Counted from the stretch's first letter, positions 30,046 through 40,650 are shown. The stretch: 64,000 bases of DNA from Pseudomonas sp. B6002 (GCF_013385985.1 NZ_JACAOY010000005.1:83084-147083); one strand, 5' to 3'. Made by a program: numbers and translations. The notes: a model not told the origin generated them from the letters alone.

Positions 30046-30588
30046 TCAGTTGAGGAGGGCTTTGCGCAGGCTATCGGACAGGCCCTTGGGCGCGAGCCAG
30101 ATGCCTAGGTAAGCCTTTGCCAGCTCGTCGTTGCGACTGCTGAACACCACCTGGTCATTGATCTCCAGGTCCAGGCCGCGTCCGGGACGAAAATCCAGGG
30201 CGTAGCGGTCGCCGCTGCGGATGTCGCGGAAACTGGCATGCAGTTGATCCAGTTCAGGCTTCAAGCGGGCGAGGGTGGCAGCGGTCTGCTGGCGTTCGAG
30301 GGCGGTGGTGGCGGCCTTGATCACGTCGCTGCGGTCGATGTCGCGAAAGTAGTACAGCGCCAGGCGCAGGTCCTTCTGCTCGTCCCAGGCCTGTTTGGCA
30401 CTGAGGTTGGATGGGGCGTACAGCGCAGCGGCGTACACATCGGCCCAGAGATAGACCAGCACGGCCTGGTTCTTCAGCGCCAACGCGTGGGATTGGGTGG
30501 GGAAGTTGGCCTGCTTGAGGCGGTCCGCTTCACTGGCCTGCACCGTGATCGACAACATCAGCAATAAACAGAAAACGACATGCCGCAT
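30046..30588 (-). CDS. Chalcone-isomerase-like periplasmic protein
   Basis: 180 residues. A signal peptide (MRHVVFCLLLMLSITVQA) is followed by a chalcone isomerase-like domain: VYLWADVYAAALYAP and LRLALYYFRDIDRSDVIKA, ending LGIWLAPKGLSDSLRKALL. Bacterial members are not known to isomerise flavonoids; ligand binding in the periplasm is possible. It is a single gene divergent from sthA, an arrangement I recall in P. aeruginosa. Confidence 0.8.
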   Translation of the reverse strand: MRHVVFCLLLMLSITVQASEADRLKQANFPTQSHALALKNQAVLVYLWADVYAAALYAPSNLSAKQAWDEQKDLRLALYYFRDIDRSDVIKAATTALERQQTAATLARLKPELDQLHASFRDIRSGDRYALDFRPGRGLDLEINDQVVFSSRNDELAKAYLGIWLAPKGLSDSLRKALLN

Positions 30589-30822
30589 AATGGCTCGTCC
30601 TGCAAAGGTGCGTGCCGACAGTGTAATTGCAATTTCCTAAGCGTGTAGTTAAGGCAATACTGGCCTACGACGCGACCAAGGGTTAATGTGCGCGGCGTTG
30701 AGCCTTATATAGACTGTGCCCCGGTTCACACACTTGAGCCAAATTGTCCTTCATGACCGCTGGCCGCGGCATGATTTAGCCCGGCGTCCAACCGTACGCC
30801 TGGCCTGTTCTGAGGAGTACGC

Positions 30823-32217
30823 ATGGCTGTCTACAACTACGACGTGGTGGTACTGGGTTCCGGCCCGGCTGGAGAAGGTGCGGCGATGAACGCCGCGAAG
30901 GCAGGGCGCAAGGTGGCGATGGTCGATAGCCGTCGCCAGGTCGGCGGTAACTGCACCCACCTGGGTACCATCCCGTCCAAGGCCTTGCGTCACTCAGTGC
31001 GCCAGATCATGCAGTTCAATACCAACCCGATGTTCCGGGCCATTGGTGAGCCGCGCTGGTTCTCGTTCCCGGACGTGCTCAAGAGCGCCGAGAAAGTCAT
31101 CTCCAAGCAAGTGGCCTCGCGCACCGGTTACTACGCGCGTAACCGTGTCGACCTGTTCTTCGGCACCGGCAGTTTCGCCGACGAGCAAACCGTTGAAGTC
31201 GTGTGCCCCAACGGTGTGGTCGAGAAATTGGTGGCCAAGCACATCATCATCGCCACCGGTTCGCGCCCGTATCGCCCGGCCGATATCGATTTCCACCACC
31301 CGCGTATCTACGACAGCGACACCATCCTGAGCCTGGGCCACACCCCGCGCAAACTGATCATCTACGGCGCCGGCGTGATCGGCTGTGAATACGCCTCGAT
31401 CTTCAGCGGCCTGGGTGTGCTGGTGGAGCTGGTGGACAACCGCGACCAATTGCTGAGCTTCCTCGACTCGGAAATTTCCCAGGCGTTGAGCTACCACTTC
31501 AGCAACAACAACATCACCGTGCGCCACAACGAAGAGTACGAGCGGGTCGAAGGCCTGGACAACGGGGTGATCCTGCACCTCAAGTCCGGCAAGAAGATCA
31601 AGGCCGACGCCTTGCTGTGGTGCAACGGCCGTACCGGCAACACCGACAAGCTGGGCATGGAGAACATCGGGGTCAAGGTCAACAGCCGTGGCCAGATCGA
31701 GGTGGACGAGAACTACCGCACCTGCGTGCCGAACATCTACGGCGCCGGCGACGTGATCGGCTGGCCGAGCCTGGCCAGTGCCGCCCATGACCAGGGCCGT
31801 TCGGCCGCTGGCAGCATCGTCGACAATGGCAGCTGGCGTTATGTAAACGACGTGCCGACCGGGATCTACACGATTCCCGAGATCAGCTCCATCGGCAAGA
31901 ACGAGCACGAACTGACCAAGGCCAAGGTGCCTTATGAAGTGGGCAAGGCGTTCTTCAAGAGCATGGCGCGTGCGCAGATCGCCGGTGAGCCGCAAGGCAT
32001 GCTGAAGATCCTGTTCCACCGCGAGACCCTGGAAGTCCTCGGCGTGCATTGCTTCGGCTACCAGGCGTCGGAGATCGTGCACATCGGCCAGGCCATCATG
32101 AACCAGCCGGGTGAGCAAAATACCCTCAAGTATTTCGTGAACACCACGTTCAACTACCCGACCATGGCTGAAGCCTATCGCGTAGCGGCCTACGACGGCC
32201 TCAACCGGCTTTTTTGA
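30823..32217 (+). CDS. sthA: Soluble pyridine nucleotide transhydrogenase
   Basis: 464 residues; an FAD enzyme that passes hydride between NADPH and NAD+. N-terminal FAD motif [14 protein letters not shown]; the segment [13 protein letters not shown] has only one cysteine, as expected for STH and unlike the CxxxxC of lipoamide dehydrogenase. The NAD motif is [19 protein letters not shown], then [17 protein letters not shown] and the dimerisation domain. AGGAG lies 8 bases before the ATG. Confidence 0.96.
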   Translation: MAVYNYDVVVLGSGPAGEGAAMNAAKAGRKVAMVDSRRQVGGNCTHLGTIPSKALRHSVRQIMQFNTNPMFRAIGEPRWFSFPDVLKSAEKVISKQVASRTGYYARNRVDLFFGTGSFADEQTVEVVCPNGVVEKLVAKHIIIATGSRPYRPADIDFHHPRIYDSDTILSLGHTPRKLIIYGAGVIGCEYASIFSGLGVLVELVDNRDQLLSFLDSEISQALSYHFSNNNITVRHNEEYERVEGLDNGVILHLKSGKKIKADALLWCNGRTGNTDKLGMENIGVKVNSRGQIEVDENYRTCVPNIYGAGDVIGWPSLASAAHDQGRSAAGSIVDNGSWRYVNDVPTGIYTIPEISSIGKNEHELTKAKVPYEVGKAFFKSMARAQIAGEPQGMLKILFHRETLEVLGVHCFGYQASEIVHIGQAIMNQPGEQNTLKYFVNTTFNYPTMAEAYRVAAYDGLNRLF

Positions 32218-32259
32218 GCGGCTCCGGCCGGTGGCCTGAGCCGGCCGGGGAGACCGATT

Positions 32260-32982
32260 TCAGTAATTCTCGAGGGTGGCAGTGGCCAAACCGGGAAAGT
32301 CTGTAATCAGGCTATCTACGCCGAAGTCGGCGAGCCTGCGCATCAGCGCAGGTTCGTTGACCGTCCACACGGACACGTGCAAGCCCTGGCGCTGGGCTTT
32401 TTCCAGACGCTCAGGGGTGCACAACGTCCAGTTCAACGCCAGAATCTCACAGCCGTAGTTTTGCGCGACCTTCAGCGGGTCGAGCCAGGCGTATTCGGCA
32501 ACCAGGCCGCGTGACAGGTCCGGGGTGAGTTCAACCGCCGCTTTCAGCACTTCCCGCGAACTTGAAGTCACGGTGACTTTGTCCATCAAGCCATGGCGCA
32601 CGGCCATCTCGCGAATCGCCAGCACGGTGGTTGCGGCGCGGGTGCGCGAAGCGCTTTTGACTTCCAGTTGCCAGTGATCGAAGTCGCACTGTTCGAACAG
32701 CTCTTCCAGGCGAGGGATCGGGCAGGGTTTGACCCATCCCGGGCCGCCTTTGCGTGCGTCCATCTTCACCAGGTCCGCCGCCGAGTACTCGACGACTTTG
32801 CCGCGCCGGTCGGCGGTGCGCTTGAGGGTTGGGTCGTGGATGACCATCAGCTCGCCGTCCATGGACAGGTGCAGGTCCAGTTCGCAACGGCGCACGCCGT
32901 GCTTGAGGCACTCCTGAAAGCTGGTCAGGGTATTTTCCGGTGCTTCGCCTTTGGCACCGCGATGGCCGTAAATCAGGGTCAC
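32260..32982 (-). CDS. Glycerophosphodiester phosphodiesterase
   Basis: 240 residues, GTG start with AGGAG 5 bases upstream. A GDPD TIM barrel with the paired catalytic histidines in IYGHRGAKGEAPENT and VIHDPTLKRT, and metal-binding acids in CELDLHLSMDG. It has no signal peptide, so it acts in the cytoplasm, hydrolysing glycerophosphodiesters from phospholipid turnover to glycerol-3-phosphate (UgpQ-like). It is convergent with sthA and followed upstream by a PilZ gene on the same strand. Confidence 0.9.
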   Translation of the reverse strand: MTLIYGHRGAKGEAPENTLTSFQECLKHGVRRCELDLHLSMDGELMVIHDPTLKRTADRRGKVVEYSAADLVKMDARKGGPGWVKPCPIPRLEELFEQCDFDHWQLEVKSASRTRAATTVLAIREMAVRHGLMDKVTVTSSSREVLKAAVELTPDLSRGLVAEYAWLDPLKVAQNYGCEILALNWTLCTPERLEKAQRQGLHVSVWTVNEPALMRRLADFGVDSLITDFPGLATATLENY

Positions 32983-33026
32983 AGTTGCTCCTATGCGCCA
33001 GGGTGTCTGGCGGGGTGAATACGTAT

Positions 33027-33611
33027 TCAGGTGTCTTTGGCGTCGCTTTGTTCCCGCGCCAGGCGTCGTTCCTGGGCTTGTTTCTGCAGAATGTAGCGGG
33101 CGAGCAGTTGGCGTTGGGCGTCGGTCATGGACTCGAACTCCGTGCCTACGTCAAAACCATTGCCCTTGGGGTCGCAGTGGGTGACCCGTGCGCGCAGTAG
33201 CAGGCCCAGCGCCTGGGGCATCAGCACCAGCTTGACCGCCAGGTGCGCGCCGGTGGCGAGCGGGGTCGGGTGCTGGAAGTCGATGCCGCCTTCGGAAATG
33301 ATCACCGGCTGCGGCGCGCCGACCTCATCCAGCAGGCCGCGAGCCATGATCTGGCTGAGCAAATCGAGGCGTTTGTTCTGCACTTTGAGGAACGCGGCCA
33401 GGCTGCGGTCCTTCTCGCTGATCTGGCGCAACAGGTGCTGGGCTTCGAATTCGCTGAGGTGCAGTTCGCTGAGCAGATTGAACAGCGGCGAATCATCCAG
33501 CAACACTTCCTTGCTCGCCGCTTCGGGGGTGGAGAGGCTTTTGATTTGAAGTGCGATCATGTCGTCGATACGGTAGTATTCGCGGCGTTCTTCTTCATCT
33601 AATGTCGACAT
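33027..33611 (-). CDS. PilZ-domain protein
   Basis: 194 residues. The N-terminal RREYYRIDD fits the RxxxR c-di-GMP contact of PilZ. A helical insert (~60-90) precedes IISEGGIDFQ, a variant of the D/NxSxxG motif in which the first acidic residue is Ile. The C-terminal tail is basic and charged. A cytoplasmic c-di-GMP effector is likely, though binding could be weak given the motif change. It lies divergent from lolC, 94 bases away. Confidence 0.78.
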   Translation of the reverse strand: MSTLDEEERREYYRIDDMIALQIKSLSTPEAASKEVLLDDSPLFNLLSELHLSEFEAQHLLRQISEKDRSLAAFLKVQNKRLDLLSQIMARGLLDEVGAPQPVIISEGGIDFQHPTPLATGAHLAVKLVLMPQALGLLLRARVTHCDPKGNGFDVGTEFESMTDAQRQLLARYILQKQAQERRLAREQSDAKDT

Positions 33612-33705
33612 GGCGAACCCCAGGTAACGGTGATGGTCAGAGTGTAAAGCTGCTTACCAGACCCCGCCACCGGGACGTCTTCTTTTCCTCCGAACAAGCC
33701 CCGAC

Positions 33706-34956
33706 ATGTTCAGACCTCTCTTCGTATTTATCGGCACGCGTTATACCCGTGCAAAGCGCCGCAATCATTTTGTGTCGTTCATTTCCTTGACCTCGATGAT
33801 CGGGCTCGCCTTGGGCGTGGTCGTGATGATCGTGGTGCTGTCGGTGATGAACGGCTTCGATCATGAGATGCGCACCCGCGTGCTGGGCATGGTGCCCCAC
33901 GCGACCATCGAAGGCGATGCGCCCATCAGCGACTGGCAAAGCCTGGCCGAGAAGGTCAAGCAGAACCCCAAGGTGCTGGCCGTTGCGCCGTTCACCCAGA
34001 TGCAGGGGCTGCTGACCAATGACGGCAAGGTGCAGAAGATCCTGCTCAATGCCATCGACCCGGCCCAGGAGCGCAAGGTCTCGATCATCGACAAATTCAT
34101 GCTCTCGGGCAAACTCGATGACCTGGCGCCCGGCGAGTTCGGCATCGTCATCGGCGACAAGGCGGCAGCCAAGCTCGGCGTGGGCCTGGGCGACAAGCTC
34201 ACCTTCGTCGCCCCGGAAGTCACCGTGACCCCGGCCGGCATGTTCCCGCGCATGAAGCGCTTCACCGTGGTCGGCACCTTCCACGTGGGCGCTGGCGAGA
34301 TCGACGGTTACCTGGGCCTCACCAATCTCACCGACCTGGCCCGCCTGCACCGCTGGCAGCCGGACCAGGTGCAGGGCCTGCGCCTTAAGTTCAACGACCT
34401 GTTCGATGCGCCGCGTGCCTCGTGGGAAATCGCCCAGCATTTGGGTGAGTCCCAGTACTACGCCCGCGACTGGACACGCACCCACGGCAATCTGTACCAG
34501 GCCATCCGCATGGAAAAAGCCATGATCGGCCTGCTGCTGTTGCTGATCGTTGCGGTGGCGGCCTTCAACATCATCTCCACGCTGGTGATGGTGGTGAATG
34601 ACAAGAAGGGCGATATCGCGATTCTGCGCACCCTTGGCGCCACACCAGGGCAGATCATGGCGATCTTCATGGTGCAGGGCACCGTGATCGGCGTGGTCGG
34701 CACCTTGATCGGCACCGCCGTCGGCATTCTGGCTGCGCTGAATGTCAGCGCCGCCATCGCCGGCCTCGAAACCCTGATCGGCCACAAGTTTCTCAACGCC
34801 GACGTCTACTTCATCGACTACTTGCCGTCCCAGGTTCAAGCCCAGGACGTGTTGATGGTGGGCGGCGCCGCGTTGGTATTGAGTTTCCTTGCCACCCTGT
34901 ATCCAGCCTGGCGCGCGGCACGTACCCAGCCAGCACAGGCCTTACGTTATGAGTGA
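33706..34956 (+). CDS. lolC: Lipoprotein-releasing ABC permease LolC/LolE family (first copy)
   Basis: 416 residues. One N-terminal membrane helix ([24 protein letters not shown], residues ~24-47), a large periplasmic domain and three C-terminal helices, the FtsX/LolC topology. With LolD and the second permease it extracts lipoproteins from the inner membrane and gives them to LolA. Which of the two permeases equals E. coli LolC cannot be read with certainty; the name follows gene order. Its stop overlaps the lolD start by 8 bases. Confidence 0.88.
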   Translation: MFRPLFVFIGTRYTRAKRRNHFVSFISLTSMIGLALGVVVMIVVLSVMNGFDHEMRTRVLGMVPHATIEGDAPISDWQSLAEKVKQNPKVLAVAPFTQMQGLLTNDGKVQKILLNAIDPAQERKVSIIDKFMLSGKLDDLAPGEFGIVIGDKAAAKLGVGLGDKLTFVAPEVTVTPAGMFPRMKRFTVVGTFHVGAGEIDGYLGLTNLTDLARLHRWQPDQVQGLRLKFNDLFDAPRASWEIAQHLGESQYYARDWTRTHGNLYQAIRMEKAMIGLLLLLIVAVAAFNIISTLVMVVNDKKGDIAILRTLGATPGQIMAIFMVQGTVIGVVGTLIGTAVGILAALNVSAAIAGLETLIGHKFLNADVYFIDYLPSQVQAQDVLMVGGAALVLSFLATLYPAWRAARTQPAQALRYE

Positions 34957-35647
34957 ATCGGGCATGAGTGAAAAAGCAATCCTGAGCTGCCGCAACCTGG
35001 GCAAATCCTACGAGGTAGGCCCTGAGTCGGTGGTGGTGCTGTCAGACCTGCAACTGGAGTTGCACCCGGGCGAGCGCGTGGCGATCGTCGGCAGTTCCGG
35101 TTCCGGCAAAAGTACCTTGCTGAACCTGTTGGGCGGCCTTGATACGCCGTCCAAGGGCAGCGTATGGCTGGCGGGTGAAGAACTGTCGGCCCTGGGCGAG
35201 AAGGCCCGTGGCCAGTTGCGCAACCGTTCGCTCGGTTTTGTGTACCAGTTCCACCACCTGCTGCCGGAATTCACCGCCCTGGAAAACGTGTGCATGCCGC
35301 TGCTGATCGGCAAGACCGCGATCCCGGAAGCCCGCCAGCGTGCCAAGGCGCTGCTGGAGCGCGTCGGCCTGGGCCATCGCCTGGAGCACAAACCGGCTGA
35401 ACTGTCGGGTGGCGAGCGCCAGCGTGTGGCAATCGCCCGCGCCCTGGTGAACAACCCGGGCTTGGTGATGCTCGACGAGCCTACCGGCAACCTCGACTCC
35501 CACACTGCCCAGGGCATCAAGGACTTGATGCTGGAGCTGAGTACCCAGATGCGCACCGCGTTCCTGGTGGTGACCCATGACATGAGCATGGCTCGCCAGA
35601 TGGACCGTGTATTGCACCTGCAGGAAGGTCATCTGGTCGCCATCTGA
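34949..35647 (+). CDS. lolD: Lipoprotein-releasing system ATPase LolD
   Basis: 232 residues; ABC ATPase of the MacB/LolD type with Walker A GSSGSGKS, the Q-loop in [18 protein letters not shown] (a LolD-typical segment), signature [15 protein letters not shown], Walker [12 protein letters not shown] and H-loop VVTHD. The first ATG (34949), inside ATGAGTGA of the lolC end, is chosen; another ATG follows at 34964. It energises lipoprotein release. Confidence 0.94.
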   Translation: MSESGMSEKAILSCRNLGKSYEVGPESVVVLSDLQLELHPGERVAIVGSSGSGKSTLLNLLGGLDTPSKGSVWLAGEELSALGEKARGQLRNRSLGFVYQFHHLLPEFTALENVCMPLLIGKTAIPEARQRAKALLERVGLGHRLEHKPAELSGGERQRVAIARALVNNPGLVMLDEPTGNLDSHTAQGIKDLMLELSTQMRTAFLVVTHDMSMARQMDRVLHLQEGHLVAI

Positions 35648-35655
35648 CCTGTTTC

Positions 35656-35690
35656 AAGCCCGGTGCCAGGCACCGGGCTTTCTATTTTTC
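35656..35690 (+). terminator. Terminator-like hairpin inside the lol operon
   Basis: AGCCCGGTGCC / GGCACCGGGCT followed by TTCTATTTTT, between lolD and lolE. It may attenuate lolE or mark a separate transcript. Confidence 0.7.
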
Positions 35691-35705
35691 CAACGGTGCC
35701 CGCGA

Positions 35706-36950
35706 ATGTTCAGACCGTTATCGATTTTCATCGGCACGCGCTATACCCGCGCCAAGCGCCGCAACCGTTTTGTCTCGTTTATCTCGATGACCTCGATGAT
35801 CGGTCTCGCCCTGGGCGTGCTGGCGATGATCGTGGTGCTGTCGGTGATGAACGGCTTCCAGCGTGAAATGAGCTCACGCATCCTCGGCATGGTGCCCCAC
35901 GCCACCATCGTTGGCGTGAACCCCATCGACGACTGGCAGCCGGTGGCTGCTGCCGCCATGAAGAACCCGGAAGTGACCGCTGCCGTGCCGTTCACGCAGA
36001 TGGACGGCATGTTCTCCTACAAAGGTGCGATGCAACCGATCGAGATCAGCGGCGTCGACCCGGACCAGGAAGGCAAGGTGTCGATCGTGGCCCAACACAT
36101 CGTGCGAGGCAGCCTGCAAGACCTCAAGGCCGGTGAGTTCGGCGTGGTCATTGGCGACATCACCGCGCGGCGTTTCCGCTTGAACGTGGGCGACAAGCTG
36201 ACCCTGATCGTGCCGGAAATCAGCACTGCCCCGGGCGGCATCACCCCACGCATGCAGCGTTTGAACGTGGTCGGTATCTTCAAGGTGGGCGCCGAGCTGG
36301 ACGGCTCCATGGCCCTGATCAACATGGCTGATGCCGCCGAGATCCAGCATTGGCAGCCCAACCAGGTGCAAAGCGTGCGTCTGGCGGTAAAAGATTTGTA
36401 CGCAGCCCCGAAGGTTTCGGCAGACATTGCCGCCAGCTTGGGCGCGGCCTACAAGCCGGATGACTGGACCCACACCCAGGGCAGCCTGTTCAGCGCGATG
36501 AAAATGGAAAAGACCATGATCGGTCTGCTGTTGCTGATGATCGTGGCCGTGGCGGCGTTCAACATCATCGCTACCCTGATCATGGTCGTGAACGACAAGG
36601 GCGCGGACATCGCGATCCTGCGCACCATCGGCGCCACGCCCCGGCAGATCATGGCGATCTTCATGGTGCAGGGCACGGTGATCGGCATCGTCGGCACTTT
36701 GATCGGCGGCGTGCTGGGCGTGATTGCGGCGTTGAACGTGAGTGAGCTGGTGGGCTGGATGGAGCGGGTGACCGGCCAGCACATCTTCAGTTCGGACGTG
36801 TACTTTGTCAGCAACCTGCCTTCGGAGCTGCAGGGTGGGGATGTGGTACTGATCTGCACGGCCGGGTTTGTGTTGAGCTTTCTGGCAACCTTGTACCCGG
36901 CGTATCGCGCGGCGAAGATTGAGCCGGCGCATGCGCTGAGATATTCATAA
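35706..36950 (+). CDS. lolE: Lipoprotein-releasing ABC permease LolC/LolE family (second copy)
   Basis: 414 residues, clearly a paralogue of the protein at 33706: [20 protein letters not shown] against [20 protein letters not shown], and the same FNIIATLIMVVNDKGADIAI block near the first C-terminal helix. Topology is four membrane helices with a large periplasmic domain. It is expected to form LolCDE with lolC and lolD. The 58-base gap from lolD includes the hairpin at 35656. Confidence 0.88.
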   Translation: MFRPLSIFIGTRYTRAKRRNRFVSFISMTSMIGLALGVLAMIVVLSVMNGFQREMSSRILGMVPHATIVGVNPIDDWQPVAAAAMKNPEVTAAVPFTQMDGMFSYKGAMQPIEISGVDPDQEGKVSIVAQHIVRGSLQDLKAGEFGVVIGDITARRFRLNVGDKLTLIVPEISTAPGGITPRMQRLNVVGIFKVGAELDGSMALINMADAAEIQHWQPNQVQSVRLAVKDLYAAPKVSADIAASLGAAYKPDDWTHTQGSLFSAMKMEKTMIGLLLLMIVAVAAFNIIATLIMVVNDKGADIAILRTIGATPRQIMAIFMVQGTVIGIVGTLIGGVLGVIAALNVSELVGWMERVTGQHIFSSDVYFVSNLPSELQGGDVVLICTAGFVLSFLATLYPAYRAAKIEPAHALRYS

Positions 36951-36964
36951 GCCTTTAGACTGCT

Positions 36965-37033
36965 ATCGCCGGCAAGCCGGCTACTACAGTGGATCGCGTT
37001 TTACCTGTAGGAGCCGGCTTGCCGGCGATGGCG
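36965..37033. repeat. REPIN, GTAGGAGCCGGCTTGCCGGC type
   Basis: TATCGCCGGCAAGCCGGCTA (36966) and TGTAGGAGCCGGCTTGCCGG (37010) are inverted copies, between convergent lolE and copS. Confidence 0.9.
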
Positions 37034-37034
37034 A

Positions 37035-38375
37035 TTAGGCAGGCAACTCAATAACAAACCGTGTCCACCCCACCCCAGACTCACAAAATATCCTCCCCCC
37101 ATGGGCCCGCACGATCGATTGGGTGATCGCCAGCCCCAATCCTGCATGCTCACTGCTGCCTTCACGACGCGCCGGGTCCGCTCGGTAGAATCGATCAAAC
37201 AACCTCGGCAGCAGTTCCGCTGGAATGCCTTTCCCAGTGTTCTCCACCGATAGTCTTACCCCGTCTTCAATGCGCACGCGCACTTCGCCACCGGGCGGGG
37301 TAAACCGCAGCGCGTTATCCAGCAAATTCGACAATGCCCGGCGCAACATCCCGCGATCACCCGTGGTGTGGGCCGTGCCCTCGCGCACCAGGCTGACGTG
37401 CCCGTCTTCCGCCAGCAGCGCGAAGAACTCCAGCAGCGCATCGACCTCATCCTCCAGCGCCAAGGTTTCGCGCTTGGGCACCAGCAAGCCGTGATCCGCC
37501 TTGGCCAGGTACAACATGTCATTGACCAGCTGCGCCATCCATTGCAGCTCTTCGAGGTTGCTGTGCAGCGCCTCACGGTAATCCTCCAGCGGGCGTGGCT
37601 GTGTGAGGATGACCTGGGTCTGGGTCAGCAGGTTCGACAACGGCGTGCGCAGTTCATGGGCGATGTCGGCAGAGAACGCCGAGAGGCGCTGGAAGGCATC
37701 ATCCAGGCGGCCGAGCATGGCGTTGAAGGTTTGGGCCAGTTCGGCCAGTTCCACCGGCATTTGCTGCTGCGGCAGGCGCTGAGTCAGCGAATGGGCCGAG
37801 ACGCTGGCAGCCACTTCACCCATGCGCCGCAAGGGTCGCAGCCCACTGCGTGCCGCCCAGGCGCCGAGCAGTGCGGTGGCCAGGGCCGAGAGCCCGACGG
37901 TGAGCCAGATCAGGTGCTGCATGCGTTGCAGGAAGTGCTGGTGGTGGGTGATGTCGAGCATCAGGGTGAGTTGCGGCGAGTCGGCTTGGCCGACTGTCAA
38001 CGGTGTGTTGTAGACGCGATAGTCGGTGCCGGCATTTTGCAGGCTGTGCAGGCCGGGCGCCGTCGGCAGGGCGACATCCGGCGCGCCGTCGAACCAGCGT
38101 TTCCCGGCCGCTGTGATACGCAGGGCGAGGTCGGGTTGGCGGTTGAGTTCGGTGCGCAATTGCGCTTCTCGCTCGGCGAAAGACGCGGCGGAGTCGACTC
38201 CTTGCAGCGTGCTGCGCAGCGCCACCAGCTTGCTGTCGAGCAGTTGTTGATCCAGCTCGATAAAGTGCGCCTCGCTGGCATGGTTGAACAACACGCCTGC
38301 CAACAACGACACCACGGCGGTGCAGCCAGCAAACAGCAGTGCCAGGCGGCTGGCCAGGGACAGGCGCTTGATCAA
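37035..38375 (-). CDS. copS: Heavy-metal sensor histidine kinase (CopS/CusS type)
   Basis: 446 residues. Two membrane helices (~9-29 and ~155-177) enclose a periplasmic sensor region; then HAMP, the phosphoacceptor motif [15 protein letters not shown] (His in the H-box), N-box [15 protein letters not shown] and ATP-lid motifs ([16 protein letters not shown]). It probably senses copper and phosphorylates CopR. The start is a TTG inside TTGA, overlapping the copR stop by 4 bases, which indicates translational coupling. Confidence 0.87.
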   Translation of the reverse strand: MIKRLSLASRLALLFAGCTAVVSLLAGVLFNHASEAHFIELDQQLLDSKLVALRSTLQGVDSAASFAEREAQLRTELNRQPDLALRITAAGKRWFDGAPDVALPTAPGLHSLQNAGTDYRVYNTPLTVGQADSPQLTLMLDITHHQHFLQRMQHLIWLTVGLSALATALLGAWAARSGLRPLRRMGEVAASVSAHSLTQRLPQQQMPVELAELAQTFNAMLGRLDDAFQRLSAFSADIAHELRTPLSNLLTQTQVILTQPRPLEDYREALHSNLEELQWMAQLVNDMLYLAKADHGLLVPKRETLALEDEVDALLEFFALLAEDGHVSLVREGTAHTTGDRGMLRRALSNLLDNALRFTPPGGEVRVRIEDGVRLSVENTGKGIPAELLPRLFDRFYRADPARREGSSEHAGLGLAITQSIVRAHGGRIFCESGVGWTRFVIELPA

Positions 38376-39052
38376 TTGAGGCGCTCCTCCAGCACGTAGC
38401 CCATGCCGCGCACCGTATGGATCAGCTTGTTGGGGTAGTGGTCATCGACTTTCAGGCGCAGGCGGCGGATCGCTACTTCGATGATGTTGGTGTCGCTGTC
38501 GAAGTTCATGTCCCACACTTGGGAAGCAATCAGCGATTTGGGCAGCACCTCGCCCTGGCGTCGCAACAGCAGTTCCAGCAGGGAAAATTCCTTGGCGGTG
38601 AGGTCGATGCGTTGGCCGTCGCGCTCTACGCGACGGCGGATCAGGTCCAGGCGCAGGTCAGCTAGTTGCAGCGCGGTTTCCTGGGGCGTGCTGCTGCCAC
38701 GGCGCAACAGGCTGCGCACCCGGGCGAGCAGTTCGGAAAAGGCAAAGGGTTTGACCAGGTAGTCGTCGGCGCCCAGTTCCAGGCCATGGACGCGGTCTTC
38801 CACGGCGTCGCGGGCGGTGAGAAACAGCACCGGGATATCCAGGCCGGCACTGCGCACGGCCTGGAGAATTTGCCAGCCGTCGCGGCCGGGCAGCATCACA
38901 TCGAGGATCAGCAGGTCAAAGTCGCCGGTCAGCGCCAGGTGCTGGCCCGTGATGCCGTCGGCCACCAGTTCGGTGGTAAAGCCAGCCTCGGCCAGGCCCT
39001 GGCGCAGGTAATGGCCGGTCTTGGGTTGGTCTTCGACGATCAGCAGTTTCAT
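38372..39052 (-). CDS. copR: Heavy-metal response regulator (CopR type)
   Basis: 226 residues, OmpR family. Receiver domain begins [16 protein letters not shown]; the phospho-acceptor Asp is in [14 protein letters not shown] and the switch Lys in [15 protein letters not shown]. The C-terminal winged helix (from ~130) has [20 protein letters not shown]. It likely activates copper-resistance genes, including the divergent cupredoxin gene at 39209. The start ATG is chosen at the family N-terminus. Confidence 0.88.
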   Translation of the reverse strand: MKLLIVEDQPKTGHYLRQGLAEAGFTTELVADGITGQHLALTGDFDLLILDVMLPGRDGWQILQAVRSAGLDIPVLFLTARDAVEDRVHGLELGADDYLVKPFAFSELLARVRSLLRRGSSTPQETALQLADLRLDLIRRRVERDGQRIDLTAKEFSLLELLLRRQGEVLPKSLIASQVWDMNFDSDTNIIEVAIRRLRLKVDDHYPNKLIHTVRGMGYVLEERLN

Positions 39053-39117
39053 GGGCAGCTCTTGGCAACGGGTGACGACGAGCTTTATACCGTGGGTGGC
39101 AGGGCAGGGGCGCAACC

Positions 39118-39131
39118 TTACAAAGTTGTAA
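39118..39131. promoter_or_regulatory. Candidate CopR box between copRS and the cupredoxin gene
   Basis: TTACAA-AG-TTGTAA is a perfect palindrome in the 156-base divergent promoter region; it resembles the direct or inverted TTACA/TGTAA-type cop boxes reported for pseudomonads. Confidence 0.55.
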
Positions 39132-39208
39132 TCTAGCAGTCAGCTGGCTGGCAGCGGCGCAATCTTAGAGTGCTCCCCTGGCCAGTCATACATTTTTGGA
39201 GAAGAGCG

Positions 39209-39730
39209 ATGGCGTTGCGTACACCCCTGTTGTTGGCGGGTTGCCTGTTGGCGTTGAGTTTTGATGCGATTGCCGATGCTGCCCACACGTATTCGTTTGG
39301 CCAGCCGGCGACGGCCGATAAAGCCACGCGCACTGTGGAAGTGACGCTGCAGGATATTTCCTTTTCGCCCAAGTCCCTCGACGTAAAAGCCGGTGAGACG
39401 GTGCGCTTTGTGCTGGTCAACAAAGGCCAGTTGCTTCACGAATTCAACCTGGGCGACGCGGCGATGCATGCCGAGCACCAGAAAGAAATGTTGCAGATGC
39501 AGGCCAGCGGCATGCTCACCGCCACCGGCATGGGCAAAATGGACCACAGCGCCATGGGCCACGGTGAGATGGGCGGCATGAAGCATGATGACCCCAACAG
39601 CGTGCTGGTGGAGCCCGGTAAAACCGCCGAGCTGACCTGGACCTTTACCAAGGCCACGGGCCTGGAGTTCGCCTGCAACCTCCCGGGGCACTACCAGGCG
39701 GGCATGGTGGGCAAGCTCAACGTCGATTGA
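39209..39730 (+). CDS. Cupredoxin (CopI-like copper protein)
   Basis: 173 residues. Signal peptide MALRTPLLLAGCLLALSFDAIADA; then a cupredoxin fold whose copper ligands are His in LLHEFNLGD and Cys-His-Met in FACNLPGHYQAGM. Between the ligands is a Met/His-rich stretch (MHAEHQKEM..., MDHSAMGHGEMGGMKHDD) suited to binding extra copper. It is periplasmic and likely protects against copper under CopR control. GGAGAAG precedes the ATG. Divergent from copRS; queF follows 70 bases later. Confidence 0.9.
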   Translation: MALRTPLLLAGCLLALSFDAIADAAHTYSFGQPATADKATRTVEVTLQDISFSPKSLDVKAGETVRFVLVNKGQLLHEFNLGDAAMHAEHQKEMLQMQASGMLTATGMGKMDHSAMGHGEMGGMKHDDPNSVLVEPGKTAELTWTFTKATGLEFACNLPGHYQAGMVGKLNVD

Positions 39731-39799
39731 TCCGGCAGCGTTTAGGCGCGGGGGCAAAGGCTGGTAGACTGGCGCGGTTTATTTAGCCAGGTTTCCGCC

Positions 39800-40630
39800 A
39801 TGCATCCCGCAGCCGAACATTCGCCGCTGGGCAAGTCCAGTGAATACATCTCCACCTACACCCCGTCGTTGCTGTTTCCGATCCCTCGCGCCGCCAAGTG
39901 GGCCGAGCTGGGCCTGAGCGCCGAGACCCTGCCTTACAAAGGCGTGGATTTCTGGAACTGCTTCGAACTGTCCTGGCTGTTGCCGTCGGGCAAGCCGGTG
40001 GTGGCCATCGGCGAGTTCAGCATCCCGGCCGACTCGCCGAACATCATCGAGTCCAAGTCCTTCAAGCTGTACCTCAACTCGCTGAACCAGACCGCATTCG
40101 CCGACACGGCGAGCCTGGAAGCGACCCTGCGCACCGACCTCAGCGCGGCCGCCGGCAAGCCCGTGACCGTGCGTATTCGCAAACTGGCCGAAATCGAGGC
40201 TGAAGGCGTGATGGCCTTGCCGGGCGTGTGCATCGATGATCTGGATATCAACGTCAGCAGCTATGAACATCCGCGCCCGGAACTGCTGCGCTGCGATGAT
40301 TCGCGTGTTGTCGAAGAGAGCGTGCACAGCCACCTGCTCAAATCCAACTGCCCGGTCACCAGCCAGCCGGATTGGGGGAGTGTGGTGGTGGAGTACCGTG
40401 GTTCGGCGTTGGATCACGCCAGCCTGCTCGAGTACATCGTGAGCTTTCGCCAGCACTCGGACTTCCATGAGCAGTGTGTGGAGCGGATCTTCCTCGACCT
40501 TCAGCGCCTGCTGAAGCCGGAGAAGTTGACGGTGTATGCGCGGTATGTGCGCCGGGGTGGGTTGGATATCAACCCGTACCGCAGCACTGAGGATGTGGCG
40601 TTCCAGAACGTGCGCCTGGCTCGCCAATAA
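39800..40630 (+). CDS. queF: NADPH-dependent 7-cyano-7-deazaguanine reductase
   Basis: 276 residues, bimodular (YqeY/QueF-II) type. It reduces preQ0 to preQ1 in queuosine synthesis. The substrate motif [15 protein letters not shown] and the catalytic Cys184 with Asp191 in [14 protein letters not shown] are present, matching E. coli QueF in length and position. It is soluble. There is little ribosome site (CCAGG 12 bases upstream). Confidence 0.96.
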   Translation: MHPAAEHSPLGKSSEYISTYTPSLLFPIPRAAKWAELGLSAETLPYKGVDFWNCFELSWLLPSGKPVVAIGEFSIPADSPNIIESKSFKLYLNSLNQTAFADTASLEATLRTDLSAAAGKPVTVRIRKLAEIEAEGVMALPGVCIDDLDINVSSYEHPRPELLRCDDSRVVEESVHSHLLKSNCPVTSQPDWGSVVVEYRGSALDHASLLEYIVSFRQHSDFHEQCVERIFLDLQRLLKPEKLTVYARYVRRGGLDINPYRSTEDVAFQNVRLARQ

Positions 40631-40650
40631 ACTTCACCCAAAAACTGACT

